Source of the DNA: Omnitrophica WOR_2 bacterium RBG_13_41_10
GTDB taxonomy: Bacteria > Omnitrophota > Gorgyraeia > Gygaellales > Profunditerraquicolaceae
Direction: 5' to 3'
Assembly (NCBI GenBank): GCA_001805465.1
Contig: MHGH01000014.1
Span: 18,687-26,143, forward strand
DNA length: 7,457 bases
This document shows, piece after piece, positions 1 to 6,602 of this stretch. Under the pieces are notes generated by a model, which searched no databases, was not told the DNA's origin, and saw only the letters and a program-made list of their open reading frames with translations. Position 1 is the stretch's first letter; each line of letters begins with the position of its first letter. Position numbers and translations under genes: made by a program.

Positions 1-375
1 TATACCGGGTAAATGTTCCAGCATGTGCATAGACGGCATGGATATGTTTATCAGGCTCTCTTCGTCGTTAAGATAAAACTCAAAAGCCCCTTCTCCTAAT
101 GTTGCCTTTCGCTGCTTTCTTAATTCATAAAGCGTGTCGTAATCTTTTGTTGTATCGTCCTTAAGTTCAATGATGGCCTGACTCACAGCAGCCCGAGCTA
201 AATAAAATGAAAATAGCCTGTTTTCTAAATATTTTACAAAGGAAATTTCAGAAGAGACACGGCCGGCGATACTTATAACAAGGATACTTAAAATGACCAA
301 TGTCCACAAGGCAATAAAAAGTATGGCGGCTGAATTACGAAACAGGTATGGGGATGGTTTTAGTAAAAATGGCAT
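1..375 (-). CDS. gspK: GspK-like minor pseudopilin, 3' end cut by window edge
   Basis: Only the first 125 codons are present; the open frame runs off the left edge without a stop. GspK is the largest minor pseudopilin and forms the pseudopilus tip with GspI and GspJ. The N-terminus has a short basic leader, then the GspK-type hydrophobic helix (about residues 16-37) with the typical Leu-Trp pair (residues 23-24) and no Glu at +5, as is usual for GspK. Residues 109-125 (ending in HLPGI) match the start of the alpha-helical domain inserted in GspK proteins. The start chosen is the ATG at 375-373, which overlaps gspJ by 41 nt and has no evident Shine-Dalgarno; no other ATG lies in frame before the helix. 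Aligning on the Leu-Trp pair puts Ala16 (or Ser15) at the cleavage position where Gly is normal. Family assignment is confident; the exact start is less so. Confidence 0.85.
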   Translation of the reverse strand, partial: MPFLLKPSPYLFRNSAAILFIALWTLVILSILVISIAGRVSSEISFVKYLENRLFSFYLARAAVSQAIIELKDDTTKDYDTLYELRKQRKATLGEGAFEFYLNDEESLINISMPSMHMLEHLPGI

Positions 376-877
376 TTTTAAGTTTTAATTCTATCTTTAC
401 CGCTAGGGGAATACCTTCTGTTTTTTTCCAATTATCTTTCCAAGAGTATTCATTCTTATCGGGTTCCTGATAAGCAAAACTAAATTTCAAATCTTCTGCG
501 CCTGATAATAATTCTTTAGGCTTTATATCATTTTTTATGTTTCCTATAATATCGCTAAAATCCTCTTCTTTAGAATACAGATTGTCATTTTCAGAATAAT
601 AGTTTATTTTTAAAATCTTATCGCCGGATAATAGAGGAAAAGATACTTCGTTTTTTTGCCCGGTAAAACCTATTTTAGAAAAATTTAAAGCTTGATGTAA
701 ATCAAGAGAGATTTTCTCTAATCTAAGAAGGGCTTTTCTCTGATGCATATCCGTATCTTGAATTTTACGCCAAAGGCCAAGGCCTGAATTAAACGTGCTG
801 TAAACGGCAAGGGACAATAAAGAAAATACGGCAACGACTAAAAGTAACTCTATGAAAGTAAAACTGCGCTTATTCAT
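335..877 (-). CDS. gspJ: GspJ-like minor pseudopilin
   Basis: This 180-residue protein has a type IV prepilin N-terminus: leader MNKRS, then FTFIELLLVVAVF with Glu at mature position +5, and a membrane helix at about residues 7-28. GspJ features follow: a polar helix containing RLEKISLDLHQAL (residues 52-64), and a C-terminal half with LLSGAEDLKFSFAY (123-136), a W-x3-W pair (146/150) and IPLAVKIELKL (156-166), which is the usual GspJ order. GspJ works with GspI and GspK in the tip complex that primes pseudopilus assembly in the inner membrane. The start ATG overlaps the gspI stop (ATGA, 874-877), suggesting coupled translation. The residue before the predicted cleavage point is Ser5, not the nearly invariant Gly. 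Length is normal for the family. It is assigned as GspJ rather than GspH from the C-terminal pattern and gene order. Confidence 0.87.
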   Translation of the reverse strand: MNKRSFTFIELLLVVAVFSLLSLAVYSTFNSGLGLWRKIQDTDMHQRKALLRLEKISLDLHQALNFSKIGFTGQKNEVSFPLLSGDKILKINYYSENDNLYSKEEDFSDIIGNIKNDIKPKELLSGAEDLKFSFAYQEPDKNEYSWKDNWKKTEGIPLAVKIELKLKNAIFTKTIPIPVS

Positions 878-1290
878 TCCTTTTTTACCGTTAAATAAGT
901 AGCGAGGGATAAATTCTTGGGGTAATTTTGTTCTCTCCAGTTGATTTCTATTTTTACTTCTTTTAACTTCTCATCCAGCTTAGGGTCATAATCGCCATCT
1001 ACATCATTTATTTTTAAAATCCATGCGAATTTTCTTGAATCATAATTAATCTGCCCTGTTGAATCTATTTTTTTAAGATCAGACTCTTTTTCTGCAGCGG
1101 ATTCTATCTCCTGCATTTTATTTTCCATAAAAGCAAGTAAATAGAGACGATTATTTGTTGTATTAAATGCACCGGTAGCAGTAATAAACCCCTGGATTAT
1201 TGCAACTAATCCAACTAACAGAATGACGGAGGTTATCATAAGCTCAACAAAAGTAAAACCTCGCTCGGTACTATTCCCAATTGACCACAT
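874..1290 (-). CDS. gspI: GspI-like minor pseudopilin
   Basis: This 138-residue prepilin-like protein has an 11-residue leader ending in Gly11, then FTFVELM with Glu at +5 (residue 16) and a membrane helix to about residue 36. The stretch LLAFMENKMQEIES (51-64) matches the conserved GspI segment after the helix (consensus like LAENQMAEL), which separates it from GspH and GspJ. GspI is the central organiser of the GspI-J-K tip complex. The start ATG at 1290 lies inside the last codons of gspG (20-nt overlap); no other ATG, GTG or TTG in this frame precedes the cleavage site, so the leader length is well fixed. A GGAAGG about 11 nt upstream, within gspG, may serve as ribosome site. Residues 96-107 form an acidic DxDxD...E loop of EF-hand spacing just before the strand LKEVKIEINW, which is unusual for GspI. 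Base composition is more AT-rich than in gspG. Confidence 0.85.
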   Translation of the reverse strand: MWSIGNSTERGFTFVELMITSVILLVGLVAIIQGFITATGAFNTTNNRLYLLAFMENKMQEIESAAEKESDLKKIDSTGQINYDSRKFAWILKINDVDGDYDPKLDEKLKEVKIEINWREQNYPKNLSLATYLTVKKE

Positions 1291-1666
1291 CGTCGTCGCC
1301 GCCTTCCTGGCCGTCTTTGCCTAAAGAATATATGTCATAACTATCCAGGTTATGTTCACCGGGGAACTTATAGATATAAGTCCTGCCCCAAGGATCTTGC
1401 GGCCTCTTTTTGATATAAGGCCCTTTCCAGTTAGTGGCATCCGCCGGCTTAGTCCTTAAGGCCTCTATGCTCGCCGGATAACCTCCGTTATCCATCTCAT
1501 AGAGGTCCAGGGCCAAGGAAAGATTAGATTCAATATCGCTCTTAGCTACTGAGCGCCGCGCCTCTTCGGATCTTCCGGCTAGACGCGGGATAACCATCGC
1601 TGATAATATTCCTATAATAATCACTACCAGCATTAATTCAATGAGTGTGAAACCTTTATTTCTCAT
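1271..1666 (-). CDS. gspG: GspG major pseudopilin
   Basis: GspG is the main subunit of the T2SS pseudopilus, which extends from the inner membrane through the periplasm to push substrate through the secretin. The 131-residue protein has a short leader MRNKG, cleavage before Phe6, FTLIELMLVVIIIGILSAM with Glu at +5 and a conserved Pro at mature +22 (residue 27). The C-terminal half carries GspG hallmarks: GGYPASIEAL (61-70), GPYIKK (82-87), PQDPWG (89-94), and SLGKDGQEGGDDD (114-126), the segment that binds calcium in characterised GspG proteins. Length and motifs are complete, so it should be functional. It follows gspM after a 58-nt gap and has a strong ribosome site, consistent with higher expression than its neighbours. 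Its last 20 nt overlap gspI. Confidence 0.97.
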   Translation of the reverse strand: MRNKGFTLIELMLVVIIIGILSAMVIPRLAGRSEEARRSVAKSDIESNLSLALDLYEMDNGGYPASIEALRTKPADATNWKGPYIKKRPQDPWGRTYIYKFPGEHNLDSYDIYSLGKDGQEGGDDDVVNWE

Positions 1667-1671
1667 GCCTG

Positions 1672-1677
1672 CCTCCT
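1672..1677 (-). promoter_or_regulatory. Strong Shine-Dalgarno of gspG
   Basis: On the minus strand a perfect AGGAGG lies 5 nt before the gspG ATG (plus-strand cctcct). It is the best ribosome site in the window and sits in the only sizeable gap of the secretion block (1667-1724, 58 nt). I see no convincing sigma-70 promoter or hairpin terminator in that gap, so it reads as a leader that raises translation of the major pseudopilin within a longer message. Confidence 0.8.
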
Positions 1678-1724
1678 AGCATAATCATCAGATAGGTTTT
1701 GCCTTTTTGGTTTTAACTTTTTAC

Positions 1725-2249
1725 TTACAAGGATATACCTGTAATTAATAGCGTAACCCGTAAAATATCTGAGTTTTCGTCTCTTAGCAAAAGAGAAAAT
1801 TTCTGGACCCTAAGCATGGAAGTAGAATTATCCAAACGATAGAGAAAATTGATTAACTGCGGCATGGTGGCTTCGGTACGGACTTCTATGGCATATTCTT
1901 TAGAAACCCCTCTTTTTTGGTTAGAAGTGGGTTTTATTTCGGAAATTGAAATTGACGAATCGCGGGCAAGGGCTTCTATCTCTTTAAGCAACTCCGAAGT
2001 GACCTCCTCATCCGAACCTTTAATTTTCATATATTTCTCTAACTCGGAGTATTCTTTTAAGATATCTACCTTTTGCCCTGCCACTAGTTTTGCTTTGGTT
2101 AATTTCATCCTGGTTAATTCTATTTCCTTATTCTGCCGGCTTAATCTATCGGCCAAAGGCCTGAATACCAGCCTCTCCACTAAAAATAAGGATAATAAAG
2201 CTATGACTAGATAAAAAATCTGTTTTTCCCGTTTTTTAAGTTTTAACAT
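1725..2249 (-). CDS. gspM: GspM/PilO-like inner-membrane assembly protein
   Basis: This 174-residue bitopic protein has a short basic cytoplasmic N-terminus (MLKLKKREKQ), one membrane helix (about residues 11-28), a charged predicted coiled coil (about 33-75) and a small C-terminal alpha/beta domain (about 85-174). This is the GspM and PilO layout. The segment TMPQLINFLYRLDNS (128-142) followed by strands MLRVQKFSLLLR and ILRVTLLITGISL fits the ferredoxin-like fold of PilO/GspM. GspM partners GspL, probably as a heterodimer, connecting the cytoplasmic ATPase to pseudopilin assembly. Its place directly after gspL (12-nt gap) supports this. The Shine-Dalgarno is weak, so reinitiation after gspL is plausible. 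Sequence conservation in this family is low; the call rests on topology and context, and PilO would be an equally valid name. Confidence 0.83.
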   Translation of the reverse strand: MLKLKKREKQIFYLVIALLSLFLVERLVFRPLADRLSRQNKEIELTRMKLTKAKLVAGQKVDILKEYSELEKYMKIKGSDEEVTSELLKEIEALARDSSISISEIKPTSNQKRGVSKEYAIEVRTEATMPQLINFLYRLDNSTSMLRVQKFSLLLRDENSDILRVTLLITGISL

Positions 2250-2261
2250 ATATAAATGGTA

Positions 2262-3704
2262 TTACTTCTTCTTTCCTAAAATAATCGGGCAATTAATCTC
2301 AAATTGCGCTACTTCTTTTTCGGCAACTTTTCTTTTCGAGGTATATTTGGTTTCGATATTTTTAAAATAACCCGAATTTTCCAAGGTAGTAATAAATTTA
2401 AACACATCAGACATCTGAAGGGCTTCCCCGCGTAAGGTTACTTTGCTTGCCGCTTCAAAGGTAATTACATCAAAACGGATATCCGCCGGAGTAAGCTTTT
2501 GGACATAATCCAGATAATTAAGCGCGGATGAGCGTGTATCCAGGCGCTCTTTTACTATTTTTATTTTCTTAGAAATACTGTCTAATTCATTTACGTCTTT
2601 GCCTAACAATTGGATTTGGTTATCTAATAATTTTAATAGGCGCTGGCGGTTATATGTCTTTTCCAAAAATATTGCACTGCTGATTATCAATATATACATC
2701 AGGAGCGTGCCCAGTATAAATAAGTGATGGACCCTTTCTTTAAGATTCTTCCTGATCTGTATCTCGGGCAATACAAACTGTATTCTTTTACGGTGTAAAT
2801 CTAACCCTAATCCTAAAATGCTGGATATCGATAATTTTGAAATATCTTCTTGTTGCGCCAAAGAAATGCCTTTGGTATTGATTATATTTTTAAAAACTTT
2901 GGTTTTTTCTACCGGCAGACCCAGCTGCTCGGATATTATGGTATCGATATTAGGGATTTTTTCTACGGCACCGCTAAGAAATATACGGGTGGGTTTCTTG
3001 CCGGATTCTTCGCTCTGAAAATTAAGCAGGGACTGTTTTAATTCGTAAATGAATTTCCCCTTTTGCAGCTCCTCGTCGCTAGAAAGCTGCAGGAATCCGT
3101 GAGAGATGGTCCTGGTAAACAAAAGGCTATCTTTGGAAACTACCAGGAAATCCGTAAAATTATAATCTATATCCAATAAAATAAATAATTCTCCGGAAGA
3201 AAAATGCGGTTTTTCGTTAAGCAAAAACCAGCTTAAAATCCCTTGGGAACTTAATTCTATCCTGTCCGGCAAAAGGCTCGCTATATCTAAGACGTCAAAT
3301 ACTTTACTTAAGGCTTCACGATGGGCAATTGCCAGTATAACTTTGGTGTAACCTGCTTCATCTATGCCGTTTATTTCATAACCGCTGATAATGTCTTCTT
3401 TGGGATAAGGGACCTGCCGCGGCAGGTTAATATCCACCATCCCCCTTATTTCCACAGGGTCGCGGGAAGGTAGATGCAGGTTTCTGATAGTCACTAGATT
3501 TCGGGGAAAACTAACAATTAAAGGATGGGGAATAAGCTTTAGGTCGTTGAGCAACTTGGCTATTTCTAATTTTAAGCTCTCAGTATTAAGGGAACTGGCG
3601 GGTTTGGTAATTAAAAAAACTATCTCCTGGCCTTTCAGAGAAGGCTTTACGGCAATAATTTTCAACCATTGCTCGGTGATTTCTATAACGGTGGGATATT
3701 TCAT
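2262..3704 (-). CDS. gspL: GspL-like protein (PilM-PilN type architecture)
   Basis: The 480-residue protein joins a cytoplasmic actin-like domain (about 1-315, PilM/GspL type), one membrane helix (about 327-348), a coiled segment (about 350-390) and a periplasmic PilN/GspL-type domain (about 395-475, including LTPADIRFDVITF and VTLRGEALQMSDVFKF). GspL recruits the ATPase GspE to the membrane and pairs with GspM. The actin-fold nucleotide motifs are degenerate: the N-terminal phosphate loop reads VIEITEQWLK where PilM has a DIGSSS-like turn, the second is LLDIDYNFTDF (177-187 region), and the adenosine motif is FLSGA (242-246) instead of SGG. Start: the ATG at 3704 makes an ATGA overlap with the gspF stop. 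An in-frame ATG at 3779 would add 25 residues lying wholly within gspF and is disfavoured because the conserved fold begins at MKYPTVIEIT. Confidence 0.88.
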   Translation of the reverse strand: MKYPTVIEITEQWLKIIAVKPSLKGQEIVFLITKPASSLNTESLKLEIAKLLNDLKLIPHPLIVSFPRNLVTIRNLHLPSRDPVEIRGMVDINLPRQVPYPKEDIISGYEINGIDEAGYTKVILAIAHREALSKVFDVLDIASLLPDRIELSSQGILSWFLLNEKPHFSSGELFILLDIDYNFTDFLVVSKDSLLFTRTISHGFLQLSSDEELQKGKFIYELKQSLLNFQSEESGKKPTRIFLSGAVEKIPNIDTIISEQLGLPVEKTKVFKNIINTKGISLAQQEDISKLSISSILGLGLDLHRKRIQFVLPEIQIRKNLKERVHHLFILGTLLMYILIISSAIFLEKTYNRQRLLKLLDNQIQLLGKDVNELDSISKKIKIVKERLDTRSSALNYLDYVQKLTPADIRFDVITFEAASKVTLRGEALQMSDVFKFITTLENSGYFKNIETKYTSKRKVAEKEVAQFEINCPIILGKKK

Positions 3705-4918
3705 CTTATCAGCATATTGATCTGAAAAATCGGCAGCAGCATCGCCATGACAATTCCGCCTAAGACCAGGCCCAAGCATAAAATTACCAAAGGCTCGATT
3801 AAAGAAGTGATGATTTTGATAATGGCTTCGGAATCCCGGGTAAAGGCATCAGCCACTTCATTTAAAACTTCCTCTAACCTGCCCCCTTCTTCTCCTACCT
3901 TGACCATTTGAATAATAAAGGGCTCAAAATAAGCGACTTTTTTCATGCTTTCGGATAATGTCGCGCCTGCCATCACATCTTTAGGGACTGACTCCATCTG
4001 CCTGATAAGAATATTATTTTCCAAAGTGGGAATAGCAACTTGTAAAGATTGAAATATGGGGGTACCGCTATGTAGCAACAGGCCCAGTGTCCGGCTAAAA
4101 CGGGCGATTGACTGCTTACGATTTAAGTTTCCTAAAACAGGAAGATGCAGCTTCAACCAATCAATACTGCTATGTTCTTTTAGGTATTGCTTACGTAAAA
4201 TAAATATTGCCGCAACAATAAAACCAATAATCATAAACCAGGCGCGCTGGAAAAAGCTGCTTATGCCCAATAATATGCGGGTGGGTAAAGGTAAGGTGGC
4301 CTGAAAATCTTCAAATATTCCCACTAACCTCGGAATAACAAAACTGAATAAAACAAATACCGTAACCGCCCCTACTATAAGCATTAGCGCCGGATACGCC
4401 AAGGCTGAGCTTATCTTTATCCTTAGGTCCTGTTCTTTTTCCAGAAAATTAGAGATTTCGTTTAACGCTTCGTCTAAACGGCCCGATGCCTCTGCGGAAC
4501 GGATAATATTTACATAAAGCAAAGGGAAAAAAGCCGGGTGCTTATTTAATGCCGCAGAAAAAGTCTTGCCGTCTTTTATAGTATTATATAAATCCTGGAT
4601 TATTTCTTTTAAGGGAAGGTTATCGCATTGCTCGTATAAAATTCTCAGCGAAGAAAGCAGTTCTACCTTCGATTTAATCAAAGTCCTTAGCTGCTGGGTA
4701 AAGATGTTTAGTTCTCTTAGGCCCAAGCGCCTGTTTAATTTAAAAGCTGATTTATGAGAATCGGTTTTATTGATCTTTTGCTTTTGCGCGCTTACTTCTA
4801 CGGGGGCCAAGCCGTTTTGGATTAATTGGGCAATTGCCTGCTCGCGGTCATAGGCTTCTATAGTCCCTGCCTCAGTACGGTCCAGACCCTTTTTTGCCTT
4901 ATAGTAAAAAGTAGGCAT
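3701..4918 (-). CDS. gspF: GspF inner-membrane platform protein
   Basis: GspF is the polytopic membrane protein at the base of the T2SS; it receives force from GspE and helps extract and insert pseudopilins. At 405 residues it is full length. The N-terminus FYYKAKKGLDRTEAGTIEA (4-22) is the typical GspF opening. Two repeated cytoplasmic GspF domains follow: the first about 68-190 (FTQQLRTLIKSKVELLSSL, then SAEASGRLDEAL at 141-152), the second about 270-395 (FSRTLGLLLHSGTPIFQSL, then VGEEGGRLEEVL at 341-352). Membrane helices lie at about 174-196, 224-243 and 373-397. The first repeat has Ala in place of the usual Gly of the GE-x-SG motif; the second keeps Gly. It starts 4 nt after the gspE stop, with a GGAG inside the gspE 3' end as possible ribosome site, and its stop overlaps the gspL start. 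Confidence 0.96.
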   Translation of the reverse strand: MPTFYYKAKKGLDRTEAGTIEAYDREQAIAQLIQNGLAPVEVSAQKQKINKTDSHKSAFKLNRRLGLRELNIFTQQLRTLIKSKVELLSSLRILYEQCDNLPLKEIIQDLYNTIKDGKTFSAALNKHPAFFPLLYVNIIRSAEASGRLDEALNEISNFLEKEQDLRIKISSALAYPALMLIVGAVTVFVLFSFVIPRLVGIFEDFQATLPLPTRILLGISSFFQRAWFMIIGFIVAAIFILRKQYLKEHSSIDWLKLHLPVLGNLNRKQSIARFSRTLGLLLHSGTPIFQSLQVAIPTLENNILIRQMESVPKDVMAGATLSESMKKVAYFEPFIIQMVKVGEEGGRLEEVLNEVADAFTRDSEAIIKIITSLIEPLVILCLGLVLGGIVMAMLLPIFQINMLIR

Positions 4919-4922
4919 ATGC

Positions 4923-6599
4923 TTACAACTCCACTACCCGCATTACTTCTTCGGGCGTAGTTATACCCTGATTAACTCTTTCCCAGCCGTGGTCTTTCAA
5001 AGTGCTCATCCCTAGAGACATTGCTTTCTTTTTTATATCTACCGCGGATTTTTTCTGCAGGATTAATTCGCGGATTTCTTCAGTAATAAAAAGAATCTCA
5101 TATATGGCGGTGCGGCCCTGAAAACCGGTATGTTTGCAGGCTTCGCAGCCCTTGCCCCGATATACTTTAATATTGACTTTTTTACCTTGTAATTCTATTT
5201 CTTGGGTTCCTTGCTCTGTTTTACATTTACTGCAAATAACCCTGACTAAGCGCTGGGCAATGAAAACCTCAACGCTAGATGCTACCAGGAAAGGTTCAAT
5301 CCCCATATCCAAAAGCCGGGTGATGCCGCTTGCAGCATCATTGGTATGCAAAGTGGAAAATACTAAATGACCGGTCAACGATGTCCTGATTGCCAATTCT
5401 GCCGTTTCAAAATCCCTTACCTCACCGACCATCATCACATCCGGGTCATGCCTTAAGATGCCTCTAAGTGCATTAGCAAAGGTAAAGCCCACTTTGGGGT
5501 TAACCTGAATTTGCGTGACACCCATCAATTCATATTCAATAGGATCCTCAATAGTAATAATTTTTATCTCCGCAGAGTTTATCTTGGATAGACAGGCATA
5601 TAGCGTAGTGGTCTTTCCTGAACCAGTAGGTCCGGTAAGAAAGATAATACCGTGAGGCTTTTTGATCAGCGTTTCTAATGTTTGCAAATCCTCCGGATTA
5701 AATCCCAATTCTTTCAGGTCAAACAATAACTGCGTAGGCAGTATCCGGATAACCACATTCTCCCCGTAAATCGAAGGAAGAATGGAGATACGCATATCTA
5801 TTTCTCTATTCCCCACCTTTATCTTTGCTCTGCCATCCTGCGGCAGGCGCCGTTCTACTACGTCAAGGCTGGACATAATTTTTATCCGCGAGACCATTGC
5901 CGAATGCAGGTATTTTAAATCCGGCGGTATAGGGGTATCATAAAGCAGGCCGTCAATGCGGTATCTTAATTTTATGCTGTCCCGGTAAGGCTCAATATGA
6001 ACATCGGTCGCCCGTAAATTAATCGCTTCGCTAAAAATCTGATTTACCAGGTTTATTACCGAGGCATCTTCCGCAGAGCGCTCTATATCTTCTACCGCCG
6101 CGATATCTTTGGCCAGTCCCGTCTTGGGCCTGAGTATTTCTTTCTCCAGAATTTTCTCTACAGTCTCAGCGCCTATACCGTAGTATTTTCTCAATACTTC
6201 CCTGATCTGGCGCTCCGAAGATAAAACGCATTCTACATCATAGCCTAAATTTAATTTTATATCTTCTAACAGCCAAATATCCAATGGGTTAGAGATAGCA
6301 ATAGTCAGAGTATTTCCTTTGATTTTCAGCGGCATAAATTTATAATGCCAGACATACTTTGCCGGAATGGTATTGATTACATTATCATCGATAGGAGTAG
6401 TTTTTAGGTCCTGATAGGGAATACCGAACTGTTCAGAAAGCAAAAACAACAATTCCTTCTCATCGATATAACCTAAGCGTATAAGGCAGGAGCCGATAAA
6501 CTCTCCGGTCCTCTTTTGTTCGCTGATAGCTTTATCAAGCTGCTCTTTGGTAATAACCCCTTTGTCCATTAAAATTTCACCGATCATCTTTGACCCCAT
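4923..6599 (-). CDS. gspE: GspE secretion ATPase (GspE/PilB family)
   Basis: GspE is the hexameric cytoplasmic ATPase that powers pseudopilus assembly. The 558-residue protein has an MshEN/T2SSE N-domain (about 5-140) and a RecA-like motor with all signatures: the arginine-rich region RRLPQDGRAKI (250-260), Walker A GPTGSGKT (323-330), Asp box EDPIE (351-355), Walker B region DPDVMMVGEVRD (385-396) and His box STLHTNDA (415-422). A four-cysteine zinc site (C456, C459, C485, C488; C-x2-C, 25 residues, C-x2-C) marks the secretion or pilus-extension class, against PilT-type retraction ATPases. The N-domain contains two 24-residue motifs (5-28 and 34-57) separated by exactly five residues, the MshEN arrangement that binds c-di-GMP in MshE, but the leading Arg of each motif is Met5 or Phe34. 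The ATG at 6599 is preceded by a good Shine-Dalgarno; Met5 is a less likely alternative. The gene begins 28 nt after atpD and ends 4 nt before gspF. PilB-like naming is possible, but the neighbours point to GspE. Confidence 0.96.
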   Translation of the reverse strand: MGSKMIGEILMDKGVITKEQLDKAISEQKRTGEFIGSCLIRLGYIDEKELLFLLSEQFGIPYQDLKTTPIDDNVINTIPAKYVWHYKFMPLKIKGNTLTIAISNPLDIWLLEDIKLNLGYDVECVLSSERQIREVLRKYYGIGAETVEKILEKEILRPKTGLAKDIAAVEDIERSAEDASVINLVNQIFSEAINLRATDVHIEPYRDSIKLRYRIDGLLYDTPIPPDLKYLHSAMVSRIKIMSSLDVVERRLPQDGRAKIKVGNREIDMRISILPSIYGENVVIRILPTQLLFDLKELGFNPEDLQTLETLIKKPHGIIFLTGPTGSGKTTTLYACLSKINSAEIKIITIEDPIEYELMGVTQIQVNPKVGFTFANALRGILRHDPDVMMVGEVRDFETAELAIRTSLTGHLVFSTLHTNDAASGITRLLDMGIEPFLVASSVEVFIAQRLVRVICSKCKTEQGTQEIELQGKKVNIKVYRGKGCEACKHTGFQGRTAIYEILFITEEIRELILQKKSAVDIKKKAMSLGMSTLKDHGWERVNQGITTPEEVMRVVEL

Positions 6600-6602
6600 A
6601 GG

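Noticed and set aside
1667..1724. Possible promoter or terminator between gspM and gspG (TATGCT-like box; AGG-loop-CCT hairpin).
   Set aside because: No -35 at proper spacing, the box directly abuts the Shine-Dalgarno, and the hairpin stem is only about three pairs.
1849..2214. A 121-codon plus-strand open frame opposite gspM.
   Set aside because: It lies fully antisense to a well-supported gene, has no recognisable domain and no clear ribosome site; it is best explained as a shadow frame.
2818..3041. Two overlapping small plus-strand frames opposite gspL.
   Set aside because: They overlap each other and the antisense gene, with low-complexity hydrophobic content and no family features.
3705..3779. 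A 25-residue N-terminal extension of GspL from an upstream ATG.
   Set aside because: It lies entirely inside gspF in another frame, shows no similarity to the GspL start, and the ATG at 3704 forms a standard ATGA overlap with gspF.
4056..4304. Plus-strand frame opposite gspF.
   Set aside because: Antisense to conserved GspF domain codons, with no independent evidence of being a gene.
5134..5370. Plus-strand frame opposite the zinc-site region of gspE.
   Set aside because: Shadow of a highly conserved ATPase region with no coding signals of its own.
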